Source: Ianthella basta (Eukaryota > Porifera > Demospongiae > Verongiida > Ianthellidae). Taken from it: a stretch of DNA of 64,000 bases. The translations under genes and the position numbers were made by a program. The stretch lies in assembly GCA_964019415.1 (NCBI GenBank), contig OZ025868.1, positions 933,501 through 997,500 of the forward strand, written 5' to 3'. Below, piece by piece: positions 51,335 through 61,900 of the stretch. The number at the start of each line of letters is the position of its first letter. The stretch's first letter is position 1. Under the pieces are notes generated by a model. It worked only from the letters and a program-made list of their open reading frames with translations, did not search any database and was not told where the DNA came from.

Positions 51335-51609
51335 GGTGATGTCACAACATATCCGCCATCTTGAAAAACGGCGGGCACAAAAATGCTACTATGCTTTCTA
51401 CAATCCTTAAAATGTAGCTACTGTATACTTTTTGCTTGTATTGCTATCTCTGCTATTGCCGTCGAGCGACCCCAAGGTTGTCTACTCGAATACTAGCCGC
51501 GGCTACTAATAGAGAGCGGCTACTATTTCTTTCAGCACATCCGAAGGTGCGGCTACTATTAGAGAGCAGCGACTAATAGAGAGCGGCGTTTAATAGAGCA
51601 AATACGGTA

Positions 51610-52090
51610 TTTCGAGCAATTCAAGATGGCGGCGCTCTAGGTATACGCTTTACAAGACTCGCAATCATCTATGTTCGCATTTCGCCGACTATCTATCAAA
51701 CGAAATTAGGATATAAGTATGTGTTTACACGGTAATAGTAGCAAGAAGCCTATAGAAAGACTCTCCTGTGAGATATAGCTCCAAATATCACGAAGACCGA
51801 GCGACGGGCATTTTAAAATGGCGGCGCTCTGGACGAGTCGCTATTGACTTACTAGATTTCAACTTCCTCTCTTGCCTAGTACTTTAGTTGCTTGAAGGGG
51901 GATTTGAACCATTATTTCATTATAATATACCAACGCAAAGAGGTTCCTTGGACGAATTGGCTTGAGTTTCAACCGAAAAGCCTGATATATTGCGAATGAT
52001 GGACACTACCTTCGTGGAGTTCGTTTAAACAGTGGAACAGCGCGGCGCACTTCAGAAAGTCATGGCACCGAAGTGTGCGAAGGTTAGTAC
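51610..52090 (+). promoter_or_regulatory. Possible promoter and short first exon, orphan
   Basis: CAAGATGGCGGCGCTCT at about 51622 and AAAATGGCGGCGCTCT at about 51813 match the YY1-type core AAGATGGCGGC found in animal promoters. ATG at 52062 (MAPKCAK) runs into GTTAGT at 52083. No downstream exon of this gene was recognised, so this is tentative. Confidence 0.3.
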
Positions 52091-52206
52091 TCATAGAGGA
52101 ATCGAGGTTACACTGTGGGCAGGCAACATGCGCTGTAATGTCCCTCCATTTACAATAGACACTGCTAGCCAGCTAGCGCTCTGTATCTAACAACCCTCCC
52201 CCTCCC

Positions 52207-52210
<4 letters not shown>

Positions 52211-52259
<49 letters not shown>

Positions 52260-52266
52260 CCTCCCT

Positions 52267-52337
<71 letters not shown>

Positions 52338-52401
52338 TGCACGCGCTATTGTGTGTGCATGTGCTATTGTGTGTGCATGTGTGTGTGTTTATTCATGCGT
52401 G

Positions 52402-52483
<82 letters not shown>
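52211..52483. repeat. CT and GT microsatellites
   Basis: CT tract with CCCT interruptions to about 52320, then GT tract to 52483. Cys/Val reading frames across it are artefacts. Confidence 0.95.
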
Positions 52484-52484
<1 letters not shown>

Positions 52485-52599
52485 CCTTTTCACCTTTCCT
52501 TAGACTTCTAGCTGTTTCTTGCATCCTGGGGTCACCTTACTAATGCTGAGGTGATGCTAAATGGCATGATCAATTAATTACCGTAGAATAACAATTTGG

Positions 52600-52660
52600 C
52601 AAGTAGTTCGAGTTCAGGGGCGCCTGGGCGCCCCATGAGTTTTTTAACTCGAAATACTTG
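52600..52660. repeat. Perfect-looking two-tier hairpin
   Basis: Outer arms CAAGTAGTTCGAGTT and AACTCGAAATACTTG (one mismatch) enclose an inner palindrome GGGGCGCCTGGGCGCCCC. A similar inner core GGGGCGCCGAAGGCGCCCC is at 47109-47128, so the core recurs in this genome. Confidence 0.75.
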
Positions 52661-53251
52661 TTTACTAGCTGTATTGGTGTTTCAGTGACATGTACGACTG
52701 TACCGTTTGTGCGAATGTGTCACTGTACATATCTGTGTGCATGTGTCCTGTATGTGGCTATTCTTGTGTGTTGATAGTGTAAGGTAATCCACCGTATAGC
52801 TAGATCTGCAATCCTCTCCAGTTCATGATTGTACCTTCTGCAGTGAACATGTCTCCTTACTTTATGGATAGCTACTGCTTGTGAACCTGCAGCTGTTCCC
52901 AGTCTTCCATGAAAAATTAATGTGGCTATCTATCACATTATACATAGCTATAATTACATTAAACACGTGGTCGATCACACAGTCCTACAGTACTGTAGCT
53001 GGTTGCCATGGTGTTCTTACTAACTGTTTGCCATGGCATGTAGCTAGCCAGCTATGTCACTTGCACATAAATTGCTGACTGTGGTAGAGTTGCCACCTAT
53101 ACTGTATAGTTAGCCACCTAATATCACCAGCTAGTGGTGGTCCAATTGCAACGGAGAATCCCCATAAATGCTGAAGTGAGGGCTTCTCAGCTGGCTCAGG
53201 CATCAGAAAGGGTTGGTTCTCTAATACCAGCTTCACAACAGGGTTGAAAAC

Positions 53252-53297
53252 CTTGCCGACGTTTCGACCAGATGCTCTGGTCTTCTTCAGGGCGAAG
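53252..53297 (-). ncRNA. Hammerhead-like ribozyme motif (P3, minus side)
   Basis: Same core as the other four: CTGAAGA, 7-bp helix II, GAAAC, GTC and short stem I, read on the minus strand. Confidence 0.6.
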
Positions 53298-53683
53298 ATA
53301 GGCTAGCGCGAGCACGGATCATATTTATAGCCTAGCATCTCATCATGCGCTGTCACCGGAAACCACATCAAGGGGTGTCACTGGAAGTTGCGGGATTACC
53401 TTCCTCAAGGCGGCCATCCAACATCCAGGCAGCTCCAGCCCACCATCCCTGTTGAGGGAGGGGTGGTTCAGCCTGATGTGGATTGCCTCCTTGAGCATCA
53501 GTTCTTTGGAGGTCCTGGCTTGGTCGATCACTGTTGTCTCCTCCCATTTGATTGGATGGTGGTTCTCCCACGCATGTTCTGCAAGGGCTGACTTCTCCAG
53601 TGTCCCCTTCTGACAGGCATCCTGGTGCTCTTTCATTCTTGTCCCGAGCCTCCTCAGTGTCTCCCCAATGTAGATCTCGCCTG

Positions 53684-55402
53684 GAGGATGAAGTGATCCT
53701 GCCGGCTGACAAGGGTAACGCCACAGTGATGATAACGAGAGAGGACTACGACAGGAAGATGAGAGGGATGTTGGATACAGCCACCTACAAACGACTGAAG
53801 AAGGACCCTACTGCTACCCAGGAGGGAAGGCTGAGTCGAAGACTGAAAGGACTGGAGAAGGATGGAGAGATCACAGGGCATCTATACCACCAGCTCAGGC
53901 CATCCGGCAGCCAACCTCCCAGGATCTACGGCCTCCCAAAGATCCACAAGGCAGAAGTTCCTCTCAGACCCATTGTCTCATGCATTGGGGCCCCTTCTTA
54001 CCAACTCTCCAAACACATCGCCTCTCTCATCTCTCCCTTGGCAGGCAAGACGGACTCACATGTGAAGAACTCCAAGCACTTTGTGGAGGTGATGTCAGAC
54101 CTGAGGGTTGAGGAGGACGAGATGCTGGTCAGCTTTGACGTATCCTCCCTGTTCACCAACGTGCCCATCGACGAGGCAGTTCAGGTCATTCGTGACAGAC
54201 TGCGAAGGGATGAAACGCTGGTGAACAGGACCACTCTCTCTCCTGACAGGGTTGCAGAACTGCTTGAGACGTGCTTGAAGTCCACCTATTTCTGCTACGG
54301 AGGAGAGTTCTATGAGCAACGGGAAGGTGCAGCAATGGGTTCCCCTGTCTCAGCAGTGGTGGCGAACCTGTACATGGAGTTCTTTGAAGAACTGGCACTC
54401 AGGTCCGCCCCAACCAAGCCCCGACTCTGGAAGAGGTACGTGGATGACACCTGCTGCATCATGAAGAAGGGCACAATGGAAGGACTCCTGAGCCACCTCA
54501 ACAGTGTGCGGCCATCCATCAAGTTCACTGTGGAAGTGGAGAAGGAAGGGAGCCTCCCCTTTCTTGACGCCCTGCTCCAGAGGAAAGATGATGGCAACTT
54601 GGATGTCACTGTCTACAGGAAGCCCACACACACGGACCGGTACCTGGACTTCCGGTCCCACCATCCATCTCACGTCAAAAGAGGGCTGGTCAGATGTCTG
54701 TACGACAGAGCAAGGAGCATCACCACCTAGCAGGAGGACTTACAGAAGGAAGAGTGTCACCTCACCGAGGTGCTGAGACAGAATGGTTACCCCAGTAACT
54801 TCATCCGCTCCTCATCCATTCCTTCCAGGCAAGATGTGGAGACCACTGAGGAGCCACTGCCGGAGGAGGGACGCAGACCCCCACTGGTGATGCTTCCCTA
54901 CACAGAAGGAGTCAGTGAGGACATCAGACGGGTCTGTAGGAAGTTCGGCATGAAGGTTGTCTTCAAGTCTGGACTGTCTCTACGTTCCATGCTAACCAAG
55001 GTGAAGGACACACTGGCGCTAGAGAAGAAGTCCAAGGTGGTGTATCAAGTCCCATGCAGCTGTGGCGAGATCTACATTGGGGAGACACTGAGGAGGCTCG
55101 GGACAAGAATGAAAGAGCACCAGGATGCCTGTCAGAAGGGGACAATGGAGAAGTCAGCCCTTGCAGAACATGCATGGGAGAACCACCATCCAATCAAATG
55201 GGAGGAGACAACAGTGATCGACCAAGCCAGGACCTCCAAAGAACTGATGCTCAAGGAGGCAATCCACATCAGGCTGAACCACCCCTCCCTCAACAGGGAT
55301 GGTGGGCTGGAGCTGCCTGGATGTTGGATGGCCGCCTTGAGGAAGGTAATCCCGCAACTTCCAGTGACACCCCTTGATGTGGTTTCCGGTGACAGCGCAT
55401 GA
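53684..55402 (+). pseudogene. Penelope-like reverse transcriptase/GIY-YIG, copy P3
   Basis: 5'-truncated frame entering at LEDEVILPADKGNATV and running through SFDVSSLFTNVP, AMGSPVSAVVANLYME, KRYVDDTCC and the GIY-YIG domain (EIYIGETLRRLGTRMKEHQD) to a stop at 55402. A TAG at 54727-54729 interrupts it after DRARSITT, where P1 and P2 have Arg. The first ~250 residues are missing. It is otherwise nearly identical to P2, which dates it as recent. Confidence 0.85.
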
Positions 55403-55447
55403 TGAGATGCTAGGCTATAAATATGATCCGTGCTCGCGCTAGCCTAT

Positions 55448-55493
55448 CTTCGCCCTGAAGAAGACCAGAGCATCTGGTCGAAACGTCGGTAAG
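55448..55493 (+). ncRNA. Hammerhead-like ribozyme motif (P3, plus side)
   Basis: Identical except GGT replaces GGC after the GTC site; the G-U wobble keeps stem I. Confidence 0.6.
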
Positions 55494-55623
55494 GTTTTCA
55501 ACCCTGTTGTGAAGCTGGTATTCGAGAACCAACCCTTTCCCCCATAAATGCTACTGAGTATTATGGTCCAAACATCATCTACAAGAAAGTGCACGTGATA
55601 GTTGCGTGAGGAGCGCAGGCGGT

Positions 55624-55634
55624 GGGGAATCCCC
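55624..55634. promoter_or_regulatory. kappaB-like motif upstream of second 5' remnant
   Basis: GGGGAATCCCC followed by TAG, 79 bases before the remnant ATG at 55713; third copy of the conserved motif. Confidence 0.45.
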
Positions 55635-55712
55635 TAGCCGAAACCTAGCTCTAGATCTCGCACATTTTCGTTTTGATATCGCGAGTTCAAAGTTTTCAAG
55701 AAGTTCTCTGCG

Positions 55713-56278
55713 ATGGCTGGAGTCTCAGCTTGTCAAATGTTTTAAGATTCTTTTCGTCGGCGCAGGTACGAGTGTTTGACCAATCGAGTTGCCCTAGCTG
55801 CGTAATAATTATTATGAACATAGTAGCTGCATTTGCCACTTCGCCTTCACTCGGCGAGGACCAACGTCGCTGCAGAATATACGTTTCACCTTTCACGGTA
55901 TAGCTATATATCTGCACTGACCATTCTGTTTTGATACCACGTTCTCTAGTTCATTGATTGTCATCGTCTGTATTTTAATAGCTTTGTTTGGCATTTCAGT
56001 CGTCCGAGCAGTCACCATCCACCCTGTGGGAGCTGTCACTGCTGTGGAAGGAAGCACCCTCACCATCAACTGCACTGATGGAGTGAATATTGGGAACGGC
56101 CTGGTCCTTCGTGAGAATGGTGTTCAGTTAATTGCAAACAACACTCCTCCTACTGAAGTGAATGGTGTGGTGCGTATCTATCACCTCCCTGTGGATCGGA
56201 CAAGGGATGGCAACATGTACGATTGCGCCTCACTGATAACAGCCATGCTGTCTCCAGTGATAACGCTGACTGTTGTGT
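55713..56278 (+). pseudogene. 5' remnant: leader exon and Ig1 exon of an A/B-type receptor
   Basis: Leader exon 55713-55765 has a 2-base deletion and a TAA after MAGVSACQMF. Ig1 exon 55982-56278 is intact (297 nt, phase 1 both sides) and close to copy B exon 2, with AVTIHPVGAVTAVEGSTL, INCTDG and MYDCAS. No homologous Ig2 exon of this type follows before copy C begins. It could still splice into copy C exon 58474 by phase, but without a working leader. I read it as the front end of a lost copy. Confidence 0.65.
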
Positions 56279-56397
56279 GTGAGTCACATGCTCCTTGCCT
56301 TTGTCACTGTACCACACAGTCTTGTACCTTATGATGTGTTTGCTCAGTACAGTGTAATGACAGCATGAAACAATGGAGTGAATGCTTTGTGTGCATG

Positions 56398-56464
56398 CGT
56401 GCATGTGTGTGTGTGTGTGTGTGTGTGCGTGGGTGCATGGGTGGGTGTGGGTGTGTGGGTGTGT
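56398..56464. repeat. GT-rich microsatellite
   Basis: GTGTGT tract with GGGTG interruptions just after the Ig1 remnant. Confidence 0.85.
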
Positions 56465-56469
56465 TTTCA

Positions 56470-57640
56470 TGCTTCACAATTGTGTACTACGTACATAGCA
56501 TGCATCATTGCCCAATAGCCATACACAATGTACCATGCCATGATAATATTATAAGGGAAGGCTGATGATCTCTGTACTTCATTTCATATTAACAAACCAG
56601 ACAGTTTAACTTTAAAGTAATATCTCAGAATGCATCTATATAGTGTGTGCCTCAGTAACGTAGAGAATTCATGGGAATGACAGTAGCTCTCATGTGCATG
56701 CACAGGTCCATTACCAGAGAACTGGAACACTCATGATCAGGGTAGATTGTAATGATGTTGCATAGTGCACATTACAAGACATAAATTTGCACGAACTATG
56801 GCTAGCTATTGGTTGGGTGAGATTCTTGAGCGTTAGTCATGAGGTATGTAGACTCTTTCAATCAGCTAAGTGTTATGGCCCCAAAGGGCCTTCTTCAGTT
56901 GCAAAGGGGCTGCAAAAAGCAGATCATCCCAGACGTGGTAATGACTCTATTATATTATAGCTAGCTAGCTATCTACATGTGGCAGTACACAACAATAATA
57001 GTAATTAGAAGAATAAGCTGTTAAAAGTGGCACAGATGAGGTACAGGCATGTCTGTGTGCATGGGGTTCTCAGTCACAGGGTCAATTTCCCAGTGCACCT
57101 GCATGTACAACATTGCCATTGTACGCATGCATAGCCTAGAATTAAGGGAAATCTGTTAATCAGCAACTAACTGTTCAGTGACAATGTTAGATAAAGTCTC
57201 ACTTCTGCTTTACAGCTGTCAGCTTATCTTCCATGGCTTGCTCCTCTACATTCTGAACTGGTTAGCTCCAGGAAAGTATTTGCCTCGGTTCTGTTTGACT
57301 GAGGAAACACTGCTAGGAGAGGAGATGAAGACTATAGTGAGCTGTTGTAAAGCTACTGATAATCATTAGATTCAAAAGGTATGCATTGAGTTAAACTCTA
57401 AACAAGCGCAATTATCAGACAGCACGGTAGTGCGCCTACGTAACGTCACGGCTGTTTTGAGTGGCAACCAAAGCGCGCTCTTCACTTAGGTAATTTGGTC
57501 ACCTGCTAGTCACGTGAAATCCGCTGCGGTGAGTTCGAAAATGGAAAAGCTACACTTTCTGGTCCTGGCTTCCGTAGCTACAGAGAACGCTGGAGTTCGA
57601 TATATAGCTTGTGACTGGTGACCTTCAACGCACGGCCTAC
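56470..57640. other. Intergenic DNA and likely copy C promoter region
   Basis: No exon recognised. The last 200 bases (57420-57640) are GC-richer with ACGTCAC and CACGTGA motifs (CRE-like and E-box-like) and sit directly before the copy C leader exon. A second short leader-like frame starts at ATG 57541 (MEKLHFLVLASVATEN) but has no phase-1 donor. Confidence 0.4.
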
Positions 57641-57641
57641 A

Positions 57642-58883
57642 ATGATATCTATGTATGTATTTCTTCTGTTGGGGAGCTGTGGTAAGTAGGGTGTGGATAG
57701 AGTTCGAGTAAGGTGGGATCTCGGGGTATAGCTAGCTAGCTGAAAGATACGCAGCGCAGCTTTCCATTGTGTACATTGAGAACGTGCTCCCTCGTTGTGT
57801 TGTGTTCTGCGCTGGCTTGGGACAAACCAAGAAGCCTCTTTACCTACACACAAGGGGAAGACGCCCATTGTAGCTAGGTGACTACATGGCAAGCGAGTTC
57901 TTTCTTAGCTCCTAATAGGTGTCGAGTTATAATTATATGGCTAAATTCTCGCTGTGTAACTATAGGAACAGTACCTTAAGCTGCTAGAGGCCAACGAGCT
58001 ATAGCTATATTTTCGTATACATCTGTAGTTTATAGTTCTGCACGCAAACAAGTCCTCAATGACAATATTATAATTGTTAGGATTTTAGTTTGTTTCAATC
58101 ATTTATTATTATTATTTGCAATATAGTATTATTCTACTTAGTCTATTTAAATTGCATGATCAATAAAGTGATCACCAATAGGATTTCATGAGTAAAAATT
58201 GCTGTGCAGACACTACACATATCTGTATGCCAATTACTGTACTGGTGCGGTGTGTGCATGTGCATATTGTGTGAGCACATATGTGCACATGTGCTTTATG
58301 GCATATGAGAAATTATACATAATTAATATGTTATGCACAAACCTCCAATATACATAACATCAATCTTTGCAACTACTGGTCCAGACTAAGGGCATTTAGT
58401 ACTCAGATGTCTCAGTACTCGATCTCCTATCATCCATATTGCCCTAGAGTACTGCCAGTCTCTCCCCCTTCAGTGTGTAGTGCTCAGTTGGTGTTTGTGA
58501 CTCTCCCCACCAACCAGACAGTGACCGAGGGAGGAGACGCCAGCTTCAGTTGTAGTGTAACCGTCAACGGTAATCCCGACCCTGTGAGTTGGCAGTTGAG
58601 GGGAGGAGAAGGAAACATTGATCAAAGAGTAGCAGTGAGCACAACTATTGTACCAGGAGTGGACAGTGTAGAAGTCACAGGATCGTTCAGATCTCCAATA
58701 ATATTGAGGAATGTCTCTAGTTCCCTTGATGGTCTGTTTGTGTCCTGCATTGGAGAGAACGCACAAGGCATTCTTTTGGAGCAGACTGATCCACCGGCAG
58801 TTCTTGGTGTACTCTGTGAGTTGTTTGAGATCTTGTGTGCCTTGGTGTCACAGATTTAAGCAAACTTTTCCATACTATTGTAT

Positions 58884-58933
<50 letters not shown>

Positions 58934-61900
58934 TTACATGCAGTTGCTCCAGAGTACATTGCGTCTACAGACCCAACTACCATTTTGGAAGGTACAAACT
59001 TCAACTACACCTTTCAGCTTGCTGCCAATCCTCCTCCTGACAGCTTCATGTGGACCAGAAACAACCAGACCATCAGTGACAGCAGGGTGACTGTGTCAGT
59101 GAATAGCATCACCATCACGGACACAGTGAGGAATGACTCTGGAGTATACCAAGTCACCAGTTCGAATGCAGCAGGAGTGGGATCTGCTAGCTTCACTCTC
59201 AATGTCCAGTGTGAGTACAACCAGTTGTGGTCCTTTTCACTGTCTTGTGTTCAGGTACAACTAATGTTCGTGTTCCCTCCATTTCTTGCAGACCCCCCAG
59301 AGTTTGCCATCACTACTTCACCCCAGCACTCTCAGTTGATAATTGGAGCTTCCTTCTCCTTGAACTGCACGCTGAGTGCTGCCAACCCTCCTGTTGACTT
59401 TGTGTCAATACGAGTGGACGGGTCACCTGTCACTAGTGGTGACACTGTCACAGTGACAGACAATGTCCTCACCATCCCCTCAGTCCAGAGGAGCCACAGT
59501 GGGAACTACTCCTGCACTGCAACCAACACAGCTGGGAGTGCAGTCATCTATACCAACCTCCTGGTAGTAGGTATGCCATGTACTACATATACAGTGGCTG
59601 TTCAAACTTCACTTTACACTACTTGTGTGCATGAGCTTCCTGCCCTTCATAGTTTGCACTGCAGTGTGCATTACCATCGTGTGTACAGTTGTTCGTGCTT
59701 TGGTGTGCTTTCTTCCTTCACATCATCTCCATACCACTTTTCCCTTCATCCTGCACTCTAACGCCCCCCCCCCCCACACTCACACTTACCCAGGTCCCCC
59801 CAGTGCACCTCGTGCTGTAGCTGCATCTAATGTGGGTCCTTTCACTGCTCAACTGACTTGGTCTGCACCAGAAGATGATGGAGGGGTCAGTGACCCTTCT
59901 TGGGACCCAGCAGTGGACGGCAGAGAGAACAGGCCTTACCTCACATACAATGTCACACTGACCAATGGGACGGTCACTACCATGGCAACAACACGTAACC
60001 TGTCCCTCCCTCTGTCCAACCTCCAACACAGCACAGCCTACACTGTGACTGTGGAGGCTGAGAATGTGTACGGGAGGGGACCACAGGGGACTACTGCTTT
60101 CACCACACTGGACTCTGGTGAGTAATGTGTGAGTGGTTGGCTCACACATTACTCATGGCTTTGACATATTAAATTTTACTGACCTATAATATTTAGTATA
60201 GCTTCATTGCCCCCCCCCCTCCCTTCCGGCTCAGTTCCCATCATTGACAGTGTGGAGGTAGCAGTGCTCAGTCTGTTTGAGATGGAGGTGAACATCTCTC
60301 TGCTCACCAATGGAGGACAGAGTGTGACACAGTACACAGTGAGTTGGTTGACTGTGTGTGTGTTCATTCAAATTAGTAGCAGATGTGTGCAGGGATGCAG
60401 GGATGCTCATGTAAGAGTGGTGTCACTGTCTTATGGACCATGGTGCATGAGCACAGGAGAGCTCCAGAGAGATGCCCACAATCCATCAGATCTCACTGGT
60501 CCTCTTTTGTGTCAATGCAGTGCTGTCTCAATGTTGGACAGCTTCCCTAACTGTAGTACTGTGTATTTCAGCATTTTGTACACTTTTTGAAGTACTGTGT
60601 ACGTAGTACCTATCTCATGATCATACTGACACTAAACTGAGCACCTTTATCATGTACGAACAACATTTATGCCTTTTGGAGGAGTGTTCTAATGATGCTG
60701 ATGTTCTGCACATTGCACATCTTATTATATTAAACGTAACGCACGTTTTCAATGTTCGGGATAAACTCCTTCAATTCTGGACGAAACGTCACGAAACGTT
60801 TTTGGATTACGAAGAGGGCATAGTGAGAGTAACCTTGTCAAACCAAAATTGTATTGGTTTAACATTGTTCCATCTGAGTTCTTGCCACTTTTACGGTCAC
60901 CACCATATCTAAGAGATAGGGAAAGATCGTGTTTCGTTGTTCGGAAATTCCTCCTTCAATTTAATTTCTACCAATCTTCACCAAGCTTGGAAGAGTGTAT
61001 CACGGAAAGGCAGGGGGTGACCTAAGGTGGTTGGCACCTTCACTGCTGAACTGCTTTAGATGAAATGGATTAACATAAGTAGATTCTGTATGTAATGAGT
61101 TTTTTGGAGCGAGTCTATGGAATGCTCTTAATCAAATGGACAGTTTGGATTGGTTCAACGCTCAAATCACCTACTGTAGACTGGGAACCCACCCGAAGGA
61201 GGATTATCAGCTAGTTTTAAGAATAATTATACTAAAGTGCTTGGTATACTGATATGCTTGCCTGCCATTTCGCTGTCAACCACTCTCTGCTAAAACGCTT
61301 CGACAACAATTCTCTAGCCTAACAATGAAAGGTCAAATAAATGGGGCACATATCTTATTACATCTATGCGTGCATTTTTTATAAATTATGCTAATCTAGT
61401 ATTACCATGTGCCCAACTGACAAGTAAACATGCCTTATCTCATTGAACTACAGGTTGAAGTGAGAGGGACGAACTACTCATTTCCCAGTTCAGAGCAGAT
61501 GAAGGTCTCATTACTTGTCAACCAACTGAGTGTGAACTTCACCAAGGGAGAGAGATTCACTGTGAGGGCGTTTGCAGTGAACGCAGTGGGGACAAGTGAC
61601 CCAGTGTCTGTGGAAGTGATTGTTCCTTGTGAGTTGTGGACACTTATGTAAGGGAATTGAAAGAAGAATTGCCATGTTTGTGTCAGTTCACATCCTGTGA
61701 ATTGCTCTTACCCCTTATGCAGTCCCTCCCAACATCACTGCTCCCCCCACTGAAGTGGATCCTACTACAATCCCTCTGTGCTGTGGAGGTGTAGCGCTCA
61801 ACCTGGAGAACCCAGATGACCCCATAGATGTCAGAGTTCATGTTAATGGCACCCTCCACTCTTCCAATGAGGTTGAAAGAATTGGCAATCTCCTCTACAT

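Larger units (their letters stand above)
47735..51386 (-). mobile_element. Unclassified non-LTR-type retroelement with Cys-rich N-terminus
   Basis: Minus-strand element of 3652 bp bounded by an exact 13-bp duplication TACTATGCTTTCT (47722-47734 and 51387-51399); an A-rich 3' tail appears as T runs at 47735-47760. One long product is implied: Cys-rich domain, linker, reverse transcriptase, zinc motif and a possible endonuclease, now broken by frameshifts and a stop region near 50040-50230. Target-primed integration is supported by tail and duplication. The N-terminal CxC-like cysteines and the combination of parts do not match a LINE clade I can name. Confidence 0.8.
47193..51607 (+). mobile_element. 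Pogo-like transposon remnant 2, interrupted by a retroelement
   Basis: Same family as 4370-5118: flanked by TA (47191-47192 and 51608-51609), same TIRs and iterons, same transposase C-terminal frame (47427-47714, starting LCLQWVKECWEALPTE). A 3.65-kb retroelement splits it at 47735-51386; the element at 4370-5118 shows the uninterrupted site. Net length would be about 750 bp. Confidence 0.87.
53173..55539. mobile_element. Penelope-like element, second inverted pair (P3)
   Basis: A minus fragment 53173-53680 (pseudo-LTR and GIY-YIG end) is joined head to head with a plus copy 53681-55539 beginning at LEDEVILPADKGNATVM. Target-site duplication CCCCATAAATGCT is at 53160-53172 and 55540-55552. 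As in the pair at 1252-6369, the minus side ends at CCTCACTTC and the plus side at CCAACCCTTTC. Sequence identity to P1/P2 is very high. Confidence 0.88.

Noticed and set aside
52321-52543. Three overlapping Cys/Val-rich frames
   Set aside because: Produced by the GT microsatellite.
55921-56278. Reading the Ig1 exon at 55982 with its upstream intron sequence as a signal peptide (LIVIVCILIALFGISVV)
   Set aside because: Frame is open back to 55921 but lacks an ATG; it is the intron end plus exon in a family where the leader is spliced on.
57541-57606. ATG 57541 (MEKLHFLVLASVATEN) as the leader of copy C
   Set aside because: No donor in phase 1 follows; the ATG at 57642 has GTAAGT in the right phase and a better fit to exon 58474.
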